Positions 45,652 through 56,620 of a DNA stretch of 64,000 nucleotides are shown here, piece after piece (the stretch's first letter is position 1; each line of letters opens with the position of its first letter). A program made the translations under genes and the position numbers. The DNA is from Chrysoporthe austroafricana (taxonomy: Eukaryota > Ascomycota > Sordariomycetes > Diaporthales > Cryphonectriaceae), in contig JYIP02000007.1 of NCBI GenBank assembly GCA_001051155.2, forward strand, positions 2,978,342 to 3,042,341, read 5' to 3'. Under the pieces are notes generated by a model, which had not been told where the DNA came from, ran no database searches, and worked only from the letters and a program-made list of their open reading frames with translations.

Positions 45652-45871
45652 CCTACAGCGGGGCATAGCTGGGCACAGCGGGGGACAGCTGTGTGCTGTG
45701 TGCTGTGTGCGCGAAGGATAAGCTGTGTAAGGGCTACGAGAAGGAGTGGGCTCTGGGAGCCGTACGAGCTCGCGGAGCTGTCGAGTGCGAGCTGTAGGAG
45801 AGGTATGGAAGCCGTAAGAGCTCTGGGAGCTGTGCGAAGATGAGCTGTACGAGCTGTACCAGCTGTACCAG

Positions 45872-45967
45872 CTCATGCTCGACATGCTCGACATGCTCGA
45901 CATGCTCGACATGCTCGACATGCTCGACATGCTCGACATGCTCGACATGCTCGACATGCTCGACATG
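45872..45967 (+). repeat. Array of a 9-bp unit (ATGCTCGAC)
   Basis: About ten perfect tandem copies of ATGCTCGAC. All frames remain open on both strands, so the ORFs here are not evidence of coding. Confidence 0.92.
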
Positions 45968-46240
45968 CAGCTGTACGAGCTATGCGAGCTGTGCGAGCTG
46001 TACGAGCTATGCGAATTGTATAAGGTCTTGCAATTATACGAAGAAGAATGGCAGCTGTGCGAGCTATATAAGCTCTGAGAGCTCTATGCAAGCTTTTGGA
46101 GCTGTATAAGCTGCGCAAGCTGCGAATATAGAAAGAGGAAATCTGGAATTGTGCAAGCAAGCTATACAAGCAAGCTGTACAAGCAAGCTATATAAGCAAG
46201 CTGTGCAAGCTATGCGAGCTATGCGAAAAGGAAGTTTGGG

Positions 46241-46496
46241 AAGAGTTATGGTCGCAGCTGTCCCCACTTATGTCTCCATTATTGGGGTTGGCGGTCGCTC
46301 GTCTCTTGCTAATTAGGGAGACTGTCGAATTGATAGCTTCTTCGCGGCGCGTTCAGCGCGTGCTCGTAGCGTTATGAGAATAGTGTAAAAAACGGGAATG
46401 CCTTCTGGCTGCCACGAGCAGAACCGCGCTAGTGGCGCTGTGCCAATATATAACCTCCTGTCTCGCGAGTGAATTTGCTGGATTTTCCCTTTTACC
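46241..46496. other. Spacer upstream of the zinc-finger gene
   Basis: Unique-looking sequence just past the end of composite copy 3. No gene is supported. It may contain the promoter of the downstream zinc-finger gene. Confidence 0.4.
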
Positions 46497-46762
46497 AGCA
46501 ACAGCAGCCGCAGCAGCAATAGCAGCAACAGCAGCAGCGTAAGTGGCGCCCGAGCAGCTCGGTAGCCGTAATGACGCTGACCCGAAATAGAACAGCAGCA
46601 GCCGCAGCAACAGCAACAGCAGCAGCAACACAGCAACAGTGTAAGTAGCGTCTGAGCAGCTTGGTCGTGAGTGGTAGCTAACTGTAAGAAGAACAGCAGC
46701 AACAACAACGAGGTGTGTGCATTGCTTGGCGTAAGCGCTGCGCAAACGCTGATTGGTCGCAG
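46497..46762 (+). other. Repeated poly-Gln-like exons with about 50-bp intron-like spacers
   Basis: Three CAG/CAA-rich segments (to 46538, 46591-46640, 46692-46712) are separated by intron-like pieces: 46539-46590 (GTAAGT...ATAG), 46641-46691 (GTAAGT...AAG) and 46713-46762 (GTGTGT...GCAG). All are 50-52 bp, the same size as the introns of the gene that follows. The first two spacers are related (both contain GAGCAGCTYGGT), so exon plus intron was duplicated. In the frame that leads into ATG 46763 the first segment contains a TAG, so these may be 5' UTR exons or a decayed N-terminus. Confidence 0.4.
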
Positions 46763-47504
46763 ATGTCCGCCCCCTGGCCGCGAGTGCCCGCCCCTCCCCC
46801 TCCCGTTTCCCCCATCACCCCCCCCGCCCCTGCCGAGCCGGGCCCCTCCACCCGCGCCGCCCCCGCCGCCGAGCCGGTTAGTAGCAGCTCCCACGAAGCG
46901 ACTTATGCGGGCATACTGATGATTATAGGCCAACAAGAAGAAGAAGGAGAAGGGGAAGGAGCTGCTCCCGCGCGGCGAGGAGCGCGAGGCGCGGCAATGG
47001 TGCCGCGGCTGCGTCCGCCGCCTTCTCAAGGACTCCCTGGCCGTATGTTACGACCAGTCCGGTAAGTAGCGTCCCCGCGGCGCTGTCGCGGCTTGTTCCT
47101 GATATATGACTATAGGCACCGGCACCCGGTGCTTTGATTGTGCTAAGCACAACCATTCCTGTTTTCCCGTAAGTATCACCCTGATCCCTCTTGGCATGTG
47201 CGCTGCTAATAGGCTGCGATAGCTGCCTTTCGCCGCCGCCGAGGCCTTCGACGCGGCCGGCGGCACGGCCGCTCGGGCCTCCGAGCTGAAGGCCGTCCTG
47301 CGCCTTGTCCGCGCTGCTCCTGCGCCTGCCGCCGCCGCCGCCCCCCATGCCGCCGCCGCCGCCGACGGTGACGAGATAATATCGCTGCTGCGGCGCGGCG
47401 TCGCCGCTCTCGAGCAGCTGGCGCGCGCCGCCAGCGCGGTGGCCGAGAAAAAGGGCGATAAGGAGGAGGAGAGTGGGGAGGAAGAGGATTCGGACTCGGA
47501 CTAG
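46763..47504 (+). CDS. Small Cys-rich zinc-finger protein with four short-intron exons
   Basis: Exons 46763-46876, 46929-47061, 47116-47168 and 47223-47504 encode 193 aa. Introns are 52, 54 and 54 bp with GTTAGT or GTAAGT donors and TAG acceptors, and phases agree. Residues 1-38 are Pro-rich. Then come a lysine-rich stretch (NKKKKEKGKELL), a metal-binding-type motif WCRGCVRRLLKDSLAVCYDQ followed by RCFDCAKHNHSCFP (CxxC, C, CxxC, HxHxxC), an Ala-rich helix and an acidic tail ending SGEEEDSDSD. The Cys/His spacing suggests a zinc-binding domain. Binding to DNA, RNA or protein cannot be told. The gene sits between composite copies 3 and 4. Similar small Cys-cluster proteins are common near fungal repeats, but I cannot name the family. 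Confidence 0.65.
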
Positions 47505-48229
47505 GGTCCCGTGGCGAGAGGGAGGGGCAAACCTCTATCAAAACCCTGGGCGGGTGGGACGCGCTCTACCATGTGCGGGATGTTTTAATCAATGCAGTAG
47601 CAGCACTTACGCTGCGTTTGTCGTTTGCGCGGTCCGTGCCTCGTATTCCCTGATTAGTAGTCCGTCGTCAATGTGCGAGCGCGGCTCCCAAGAGTCTTCC
47701 TCGCTGCTATATCCCTTCCAGTGTATAAGGAATTGGCGCTGGCGACGTGTTCCCGCCCAGCAGAGAACCAAGGAGCCGGGGGCCACGGTGGTCTAGCTGG
47801 TAGCTTGTCACTCACTCGGCCTCGTTACCGGCGGCTTTCCAGAGTAGTCTAGTCAGAGCACGGAACGAGCAAGGACCCGTCTCTCTTGACTCTTGACGGC
47901 CACTTCGTAACGGAGAGCCCCCCTGGTACTACTATACGGGCAACGAAGACCAATACGGCATGCGGTAAGCGGTAGAGGGACGATAACCTACGCAACGCCC
48001 ACACAAAGGTCTGGGGAAAAACCGGACCCAGTGCCTGACCAGGTAGCAAATTAGCCCCAAGAGCTACAGAAATGGTAACGTTTATAGTATATAGGGCACT
48101 TGTTTTTGTTCTCAGACGGTTTATCGGTGCAGTGCAGGTCTTGGGCCCAGGTACTTCGGCTTGGCTTTGCTCTCCAGATTACGAGTTGGCCAGGAGGGCG
48201 GAAGGCGCTGTCAGTGGTGAACGCGCGCG
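47505..48229. other. Intergenic region before composite copy 4
   Basis: No gene supported. Ordinary composition, no strong repeat. A short poly-CAG run at about 48230 marks the start of block A. Confidence 0.5.
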
Positions 48230-51200
48230 CGCAGCAGCAGCAGCAGCACCACCACCACCACCATACCACAACGCGCCGCACTGCCACCACGAATGCCCGG
48301 GAAGTGCGGACACTTGCCAAGAAGCTTAGGGATATATCGCGGGGCGCATACAGCGCAAGGGCGAAAGGCGCGGGCGGCAAGCAGAGGCACAGGGTGGATT
48401 TCGCACCAAGTACCCACCACTACTACCACGACCATAACGTACCATAGCGCGCCGCACTGCCACCACGAATGCCCGGGGGGTGCGGATACTTGCCAAGAAG
48501 CCTGGGGATATATTAAGGGGCATAAGGGGGGGGGGAGGGCGAAGGGCGCGGGCGAGGGCGACATGGCGGATTTCGCACCAACCACCACACCACAATACCA
48601 CACCACAACGCACTACACCGCCACCACGAACGCCCGAGAAGGCGCAGACACTTAACAAGAAGCCTGGGGATAGATCGCGGGGAGCCGGGGATGCCTGGGA
48701 ACGAGAAAAGGGGGGGGCGGTTGAAACCACGGACAGCTTGGGGCAAACCTGGACGACAACCACGACAGCAAAGACAGTACGATCGATTTCCCCCCGACCA
48801 ACCTCGAGATATGTTTCCTCTGACCGACCTTGCGATCCATTCCCCCCGACCAACCTCGAAATGCGCGGCGTAGGGCGCAAGGGAGGCCTGGGGACGACAA
48901 AAGAAAGAGGGCAGTTGAAAAACAAAACCACGGACGCGCGGGCGGGCAAGCAGCGCGAGGTTGGCAACAGCAAAAGGGAGGCGCAGGGGCAACTAAGACC
49001 TCCTAGCAACAATAAGGGGAGGCTTGGGGATAACCTGGGAAGAAGACGGGACGTGAAAGGGAGAACGGGCTTCAAGACACGGACTGCTTGTCCATGCGCG
49101 CAAGGGGGACCTGGACGACAACCACGATGCCAAAGATAACAAGATGTATTTCCCCCGACCAACCTCGAGATGCACGTTACGGGGCGCAAAGGAGGCCTAG
49201 GGACGACAAAAGGGGGCGGTTCAAAATAACGCGCGCGCAAAAGGGAAGAGGGCAGGCAACGCGAGGTTGGCGACAGCAAAAGGGAAGCCCGGGGATAACT
49301 GAAACCTCCCAGCGACAACAAGGGGAGGCTTGGAGACAACCTGGGAGGAAGACGGGACGTGAAAAGGGCCGTTTGAGAACAGCGCAAAGGACCGACGAAC
49401 CTCCATGCGCGCCAGGGGAAGGGGGCGGGCACCTGGACGACAACCACGACAGCAAGGGCAGTGAGATGGATTTCCCCTCGACCAACCTCGAGATGCGCGT
49501 CAACAATGACCAGAGATGACAAAAAAGAAGATCGAAACCACATACCGCGGACACGCGCGCGCAAAGGGGGGGGCATAACGCGAGGTCGGCGACGATGACG
49601 GGAGGTTGAGAACAGCGCAAAGACCGACGGGGGATGCGAAAGGGGGGGGGGAAGAAACCTGAATGACAACCATAACGGGGACGGCGGCGACATGGCGGGC
49701 GAGGAGGGAGGCATTGGGAGGCATTGTCGGAAGAGGCAGCGTCGGGAAGGGGGAGCGCATCTCTTCTCGCCGGCACGCCTCTCGATATGCATATCTCCTC
49801 CTCTTCCGCCAGCAGCAGCAGGCCTCGACATATATCCTTCCGACCAACCCACAAGGTATATCTCCTCCTCTTGCACCGGCCAACTTCCGCGGCGCGCGGT
49901 GACCAAAACGGGGGAGGCTCGATAAGGGGGCAGGACGGCGACGACATGAGAGGAAGCGTTGTCGGGCAGGGGGCAACGTCGGGAGGGGGGGGGCGCGTCT
50001 CTTCTTGCCAGCACGCCTCGATATGTATATCTCCTCCTCTTATACCGGCCAATCTCGAGATGTATTCCCTCCTCTTGCGCCGGCCAACAACTTCCGCCGC
50101 GAGCGGGAACGAACTTGACCGAAGGGTAATGGGGGGAAAGAGGACGGCGACAATAGGGAAAAGGGCGTTGTCGGGAAGGGCAGCGTCAGGAGAGGCGCTG
50201 GGAGGCGTGGTCAGCAGAAGAGAAGCCGGGAAGAGCCAGGACGAGAGGAGCTTACCGGAAGTATCGAGATAAGAGCTGCTGGGAGGAGCTGGCTGGTCGA
50301 GCTCCGTCCTTCAGCTCGACTCTCGACCGTTCTGTTCTCGACGATTATGTTCTGCTCGACCGTCCAGCTCAAGCGTCCTTCTTCTCGACCCTCGAGGCAA
50401 GACAAGAGCTGGCAGGTCGAGCTCGCAGGTCGAGGAGCTGGGAGCTAGCAAGACAAGAGCTGGCAGGCCGAGCTGGCTGGTCGAGCTGGCAAGAAATTGA
50501 GCTGAGAGCTGGCAAAACCAGAGCTGCTAATACAAGACGAGCTGGCAAGTCGAGTTCGCAAGAAGAAGAGCTGGGAGCTGGCAAGACAAGAGCTGGCAGG
50601 TCGAGCTGGCAGCTCGAGCTGGCAAGAAATTGAGCTGAGAGCTGGCAAAACCAGAGCTGCTAATACAAGACGAGCTGGCAAGTCGAGTTCGCAAGAAGAA
50701 GAGCTGGGAACTGGCAAGACAAGAGCTGGCAGGCCGAGCTGGCAGGAAAACTGGGAGCTGGCAAGACAAGAGCTGGCAGGCCGAGCTGGCAGGCCGAGCT
50801 CGCAGGTCGAGGAGCTGGGAGCTAGCAGGTCGAGCTGGCAGGCCGAGCTGGCTAGTCGAGCTGGCAGGTCGAACTCGCTGGTCGAGCCGGCAAGTCGAGC
50901 TGGCAGCTCGAGCTGGCAGGAAGAAGAGCTGGGAGCTGGCAAGACAAGAGCTGCCAGAGGAGCTGGGAGGAACCAACCAACACAAGAGGAGCTGTGTGAG
51001 CTGTGCGAAGATGAGGCCTGGGAGGAAGAGATCTGGGAGCTGTGCTCTGGGAGCTGTGCTCTGGGAGCTGTGCTCTGGGAGCTGTGCTCTGGGAGCTGTG
51101 CTGTGGGAGCTGTGCTGTGGGAGCTCTCGAAGCCGTGCAAGCTCTTGGGGCTGGGCGAGCTCTCTCGGAGCTGGTGGAATGCGAATGCGAGCCGTGCAAG

Positions 51201-51664
51201 CCGTACAAGCCGTGCGAGCTGCCGAGCTGTGCGAGCTGTGCGAAAGGGGAGGTCTGGGACGAGAGAGCTGTGTGAGCAGTGCCGGGACCAGAGGATCAAG
51301 AAGGCTGTGGGAGAAGACGAGCTGTGGGAGCTGTGGGAGCTGTGGGAGCCGTGGCAGGAGAACGCCCGAGACAAGACGGCAGAGAGGAGAGAAGCTGCGA
51401 GGACGCGTGGGAGGAGGACACAATGGATGACGCATGCTCTGGCCGCCCGGCAAACACACAGGCAGACAGGCGGCCAGCCAAGGCAGCAGCGCCCGGGATG
51501 CCTCGCCAGCTCAGGAGGTATGATGCTGTCCAGGCAGCTGGCTGGCTGGCTGGCTTCGACAGAAGAGGAAGAGGAGCCATCCACGCTGGGGAGGCCAGCG
51601 CAGGATGGACGACCCGAAAGGAAGAGCTTCGACAGCGCAGCTTCGACAGACAGCGCAGGAGGGC

Positions 51665-51707
<43 letters not shown>
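51665..51707. repeat. GAT trinucleotide run
   Basis: About fourteen tandem GAT units inside block D of copy 4. The equivalent place in other copies carries GAG or GGA runs. Confidence 0.9.
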
Positions 51708-51789
51708 CCACTGCAGGCACGGGCTGGTCTGCACAAAGGAAGAGAGGAGGAGCAAGCACATGTGTCAGCCAGCACCAACCAGTGCGTGT

Positions 51790-51847
51790 GATCACGTAAT
51801 TCGGCTATAGTCGGACATAAGCATCACCAACAGCTGGTCGTGCGGGG
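51790..51847 (+). repeat. Conserved core 1 of composite repeat (copy 4)
   Basis: GATCACGTAATT, CGGCTATAGTCG, GGACATAAGCATCACC, one extra A, then CAGCTGGTCGTGCGGGG. Confidence 0.8.
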
Positions 51848-52611
51848 CATAGCGGGGACAGCAAGGGGACAGCTGTGTGCACAAGAGACAGCTGTGTGCG
51901 CGCTAGCTTGGCGAGGCCTTGTGTGCTGGTAGCAGCTGTGCAAGCCGCGCGAGCTGTCAGAGCTGCCAGAGCTGCATGGGCTGCAAGGGCTACGAGAAGA
52001 AGGAGTGGGCTCTGGGAGCCGTGCGAGCTCGCGGAGCTGCCCATTGCGGAGCTGTAGATCGCGGAGCTGTGGATCGCGGAGCTGCAGAGTGCGAGCTGTA
52101 GGAGAGGTATGGAAGCCGTAAGAGCTCTAAGAGCTGTACGAAGATAAGCTATACGAGGTCTACAAGCTATACGGGCTACGAGGTCTATAAGCTGACAAGC
52201 TGTACGAGCTGTACGAGCTGTGTGAACTGTGCCAACTGTGCAAGGCCTTGGAGTTGTGGGAGGAGGAATGGCAGCTGTACAAGCTGCGCGAGCTGCGGGT
52301 GTGGGAGGAGGAGGTCTGGAGCTGTGCAAGCAAGCTGTGCAAGCTGTGCGAGCTGTGAGCTGTGCGAGCTGTGCGAGCTGTGCGAGCTGTGCGAGGAGAG
52401 GAGGTCTGGAACGAGCTGTGGGAAGAGAGTGTCAAGAAGGCTGCAAGAAAGAAGCCGTGGGGAGAGGAGTAGTGGCAGGAAGAGCACGAGCCTTGGGGGC
52501 TGTGGCAGGGCGCGAGAGGACACAAGGTGATCATGCCTGCTCTGGCTTTGCCGGCCGGCAGACAGGAAGCCAGCCAGCACCAGTACGCATGTGTCAGCAA
52601 CCAGAGCGCGT

Positions 52612-52668
52612 AATCACGTGGTTCGGCTATAGTCGGACATAAGCATCACCACAGCTGGTCGTGCAGGG
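52612..52668 (+). repeat. Conserved core 2 of composite repeat (copy 4)
   Basis: AATCACGTGGTT, CGGCTATAGTCG, GGACATAAGCATCACC, then CAGCTGGTCGTGCAGGG. Confidence 0.8.
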
Positions 52669-52993
52669 CTGACAGCTGTGACAGCTGTGTCAGCTGTATA
52701 TGCCTGGCCTGGCTGGGCCTTGTGTGCTGGTGGGAGCTGTGCAAGCTATGCAAGCTATGCAAGCTATGAGAGCGAAGGACAGCTGTGTGCGCGAAGGACA
52801 GCTGTGTGCGCGAACGACAGCTGTATATGCGCTGGCCTGGCTGGGCCTTGTGTGCTGGTGGCAGCTGTGCAAGCTATGCAAGCTGTGAGAGCGAAGGACA
52901 GCTGTATATTTATTTCCTGGGCTATACATATCTCTCTAGCTCCCTCTAGACATGACCCAGAAAAAAAGAGAGAAAAGAAAAAAAAAATATCTC

Positions 52994-53114
52994 GCCACGT
53001 CCGCGATTTGAACCCCTGCCGAGACTTGCACTCGGTGGGAAGTCGACTTGATCAATCATGGTCCTCCGACTGCTAGAAGATAACTAGATCAGGGGCTTAG
53101 TCACTCGCCGTGAC
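52994..53114 (-). ncRNA. tRNA-like RNA polymerase III element (degenerate tRNA or tRNA-derived SINE)
   Basis: On the minus strand an A-box-like GGCGAGTGACTAAG is followed about 75 nt later by a B-box GGTTCAAATC, and a T10 terminator starts just past the 3' end. GTCACG at the 5' end can pair with CGTGGC at the 3' end (with one G.U), and TGATC/GATCA and CCGAG/CTCGG can form internal stems. The D-arm resembles class II (Ser/Leu) tRNAs. The T-stem pairs badly, and I cannot assign an anticodon, so it is probably not a working tRNA. It lies right after composite copy 4. Confidence 0.4.
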
Positions 53115-53749
53115 CACTGCACTATGTGCAGCTGCCAGATATGCTTCTTGGAAGGGTGAGGGAGCTAAGGCCTTATGAGCCTTGCGACGTGAATCCTTGG
53201 TCCCCCCCCCCCCAATTGCGTGCTGGCAGCCTTGTACCCCCCAGCCCTGTCTCCCTCGACCTGGTCTCTTTTGTAGCTTTGCCGCGCACTTCTCTACGGG
53301 GTAATAACGGGCATACGCAGTTTGCAATCCATATCGTCCTCACAAAGGCTCCATTCTCGAACGGGCTCTCTCTACATATGCCATCCCATAACAAAATCCC
53401 ATCCCGTCCTTTCCTCCTGACTACCCGCCCAGCTCGCGGAGCAGCGCCCCGCACAGCCCGGCCACTTCCTCGCGCAGCCGGCGCAGCTCGAGAGCCGCGG
53501 GCCGCCCCACGGGCCGCCGCGTGCGACCAAGATGGCCTGGGTAGCGAGCCGTACCATCCTGCCAAGGGCCCAGTGAGAAGCAAGGCTGCAGCGTACTGAC
53601 ATACGTACGGCAGGTGCAGGACTCGCCCAGCTTTGGCTTTTCCTCTGGCGTCCGTCAACTGCGGGCTTGTAACAGCTGGACAGAGAAGGTGAGGAAGTCA
53701 AGATGCTTATTCTCTTTGTCTTTTCGAGGATATCATGGCTTCAGACCTG
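53115..53749. other. Unassigned sequence after composite copy 4
   Basis: No gene supported. It contains a C run near 53205 and a fragment (TGCTGGCAGCCTTGT, then CTGGTCTCTTTT, about 53222-53275) also found at the end of composite copy 2 (about 32073-32150). Confidence 0.45.
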
Positions 53750-56620
53750 CTATTACCCCCTGAGAGTTCCCTTGTAAGCCCAGGGTTAATAACACGGCTA
53801 GTACTGATGCTATGCCCAAGCGACAGGTGCAGGAATTCGTCCAACGCGATGCTCGATACCGCCACCGCCGCAGCAGGCAGAAAATAACGGGCATCAGCTT
53901 TTCCTCTATCCGAAGATGGTATGTCTTACGTCTTGTTCTCCTTTGGCTTGGCCCGTTATCTCAATATCTGCCGAGACGACAGCAGATGATGCATCGCGAG
54001 GCCGGACGGTGCATATACGACAAGGCTTTCTACGACCAAAAAGGCCGAGACGAGAGCGCCATCGGAGTAGTCTGCAGCAATAACGCGAGAACGACAGTAT
54101 CACTGCATGCTGTTACAAACGCCGCGGACGTGCCCGCCCCATATCTAGCAGGATGGCTACGTAGCCTTGTGGTCGTCCAGTAATGGCGGGGGCGCATGCA
54201 ATAATATAACGGCATACGATATCATCCATCGCCTCCATCTCCATTAGACAAGCCGCATTATCCCGCTAAACTACCCAGAGAGACGGAAGAAATAAGGCGC
54301 ATATCCGACAGGTACAGGACTGCGGTCCAACGCGCGAACAGACCACCACATCGCACCACTACCGTACCGGTCCCCATGGCGTCAATAAGCTGCTGAAGCG
54401 GAGCCTGCTGACCCACTCAAGCTGCCGAGAAGGACCGCGAGCCCTATCCAGCCGTTTATGAGTAGCAGGAATCCCTCCAGCGCGCAGACGACAACGACGG
54501 GCTTGATAAGTGCTGCACTCAGTACGACCCTCTGTGGTTTTCTTTCTTTGTCTTGCACCATTTATCCATCACTTGAGGGCAATCCAAAGGCCTGTAGATG
54601 CTGACACTGAAGAGACGAGAGTAGAGACGATGCATACGAGCCCTTCGACGCGGACGATATGCAGACGAAGCAGACCAGTCGACAAGACGGCAGCGCTGAC
54701 CCCAGCGTACTGGAGGAAATACGAGGGATTGATACAGGACTCGGTCCAATGCCTGCTATCGTCCAGAACTTGCCCAGCCAAAGTGAGGTTGCCGAGTTTC
54801 ATACCTCGTTCCTCAATAACACGTATGCCCACAGACATTGCGCTGGTGTGATTGCACCTCCTCTATACAAAGGGCTTTCCCTCAGAGGCCTTCCATGCGT
54901 AATCTGCTGAGGTGCTTGTTTTCTCTATTGTTATTTTCCCTTTGTCTTTATTATCCATCGCTACAGTCTCCTAGATGCACCGCGAGGCGGTCGGGACAGC
55001 CTATGCCTGAGCGACAGGGGCAGGATCCGTCCAACGCGCAGCGATAACGATACCTCCGCGGATAACCGCTCCGATACGGACGAGATAATGACGGGGTTTC
55101 GGCTTCTTAGTATGGCCTTCTGAGGAAGCTTGTTCAGGATACTCTGCTTTGTGCATCCATCACCACTCCTGTCAACTCATGAGGACAATCCAGATAATAG
55201 CGAGGCGGTCGAGGCGATATGCATACGAAGAGGCCTTTCCCGAGGAAGAAGCATTGTGCGCAGACGAGTTCGTAAAACAGGCGCATTGTCTTTTTGCCTT
55301 ATAAGCCTATGGACAAAGACAGGGCTATTGCTGATACCATGCCCGAGCGACAAGTGCTTTATCCTGCCCCAACCTGCCGAAACGACAACTCCCGACGGCC
55401 GACGAGCTAGCCACGGCGGAAGTCCGCGGGTGCGGACGACATCCAGATCTGCTATCCGTCCATACGCGCTGCAGGGTAAGGCTCCCCAGGGGATGTCGGC
55501 GTACGGGTAACGGTAATACCTCGCTACGGCGATATGCCGAGCCGTCATGATCCCGGAATATTCGTCCACCTGTTCGTTCATTCCTTTGCAGAGGAAGTCC
55601 TTCAGAGGTCCTTGCTATGACAAAACGCTGCCCGACCCAGCTGCGTACAAACGACACTTCCGCGAACGACCGTTCCGAGATCATAACGGGCTTCCAGCCG
55701 GCTCGCGGAGCTGCGACAGCAGGTACGGGACATTCTCAGCGCCAAAGACTGCTGACTAGTCTTCTCAAAGAGAGTCTAGAGAGATGGGAGCCGGGCGGCA
55801 GGCGCATAATCCGTCCTACGCGCGGACGACGATACCGCCGCGTGCCTACACATTCGGCGGACATGTCCTACGATATCGCGCCATTGTAGAGTGCGCGGAC
55901 CCCGCGGACGATGTACTGACCATAGACCACCACAACCTAGCACCGTATCGCATACCATCCCGCTCTTCCTCGCCTGCTGTCGTCCAGAACTTGCCCCGCC
56001 CAAGGTGAGATTGCCGAACTGCGAGCGGTGCCGTCCCGCCAAGTCCAGAGAGATGATAGCGGAGATGATGGTGCTGAGAGGGAAGTAAGGGCTCTCCCTC
56101 TGTAGGGCTGGAAGAAGTCTTCGTGTATATGACACTTATCTCTTCCTTGTCTTTTCTGAGGATAATGACCGAAATAATCTAAAGTGTGCCATGACCTGCT
56201 GATGCTGATATTCGGCCGAGAGGATAGGATGACGGCTCTTACCTCTCGATTCTGGTCCGTTCCTGTCGCGTGCCTAAGCGACTATTATCGTGCGCGGATA
56301 AAGCAGAGTCTAGCGAGATGGCGAGGATGAGGCGGTTGATGACGGGATTATCCCTAAGATGACTGCTCCGAACAAGATAATGACCTGGCTTCGGCGTTTC
56401 GTCTGCATAAGAGAATAATGGCGGGCTTCGGCTCGGTGCCGCACTCAGTGTGAACCTCGGGGGGGTTTTTTTTCTCTCCCTCCCTTATCTTTCCCCATAT
56501 ACTACCCATCATTTCTATTACCCATAGGGATAATGGCAGAGCTGTGCTGACCGTCTTCGGGCTGCCAGGGGCAGTGCCTGGTTTCCGTTCGAGCGTAACC
56601 TGGCCATGCAAAGCCTTCCA
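53750..56620. repeat. Field of degenerate repeats
   Basis: A diverged unit recurs several times. One part reads roughly CCYRAGCGACAGGNGCAGGA followed by TCCAACGCG (53815, 54306, 55005, 55790). Another reads ATAAYGRCGGGNTTCGGCTT (54500, 55085, 55690, 56410). A third has CATCACTTGAGGGCAATCC-like ends (54570, 55155). Related sequence in reverse orientation occurs at about 58340-58480. Copies differ mostly by transitions and small indels. This is an old repeat family, name unknown. Small ORFs here are not supported. Confidence 0.55.

Larger units (their letters stand above)
40317..46240 (+). repeat. Composite repeat, copy 3 (blocks A-E-B-C-D, longest copy)
   Basis: A (about 40317-41650) has about six tandem units. 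E runs about 41650-42440. B (about 42440-43190) contains the 98-bp poly-G. C (about 43190-43800) has CTGTGCAAG arrays. D (about 43800-45650) has two cores. A GAGCTG/GCTCGACAT tail extends to 46240 and becomes AT-richer. Blocks B to D match copy 1 more closely than copies 2 and 4, for example the segment around GATGGATGACGCATGCTCTG (7200 and 44101). No gene is supported. Confidence 0.78.
48230..52915 (+). repeat. Composite repeat, copy 4 (blocks A-E-B-C-D)
   Basis: A (about 48230-48690) has three tandem units. E (about 48690-49680) shows the same GGAAGACGGGACGTGAAA and GACCGACGAACCTCCATGCG motifs as copy 3. B runs about 49680-50260. C (about 50260-51260) consists of GAGCTGGCAGGTC units as in copy 2, plus a 15-bp GAGCTGTGCTCTGG array (51044-51115). 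D (about 51260-52670) has two cores, then short AGCGAAGGACAGCTGTGTGC units to 52915. No gene is supported. Confidence 0.78.

Noticed and set aside
4869..53000. Starship-type giant mobile element or Helitron
   Set aside because: No DUF3435 tyrosine-recombinase captain gene, no Rep/helicase ORF and no terminal structure seen in the window. A captain outside the window cannot be excluded.
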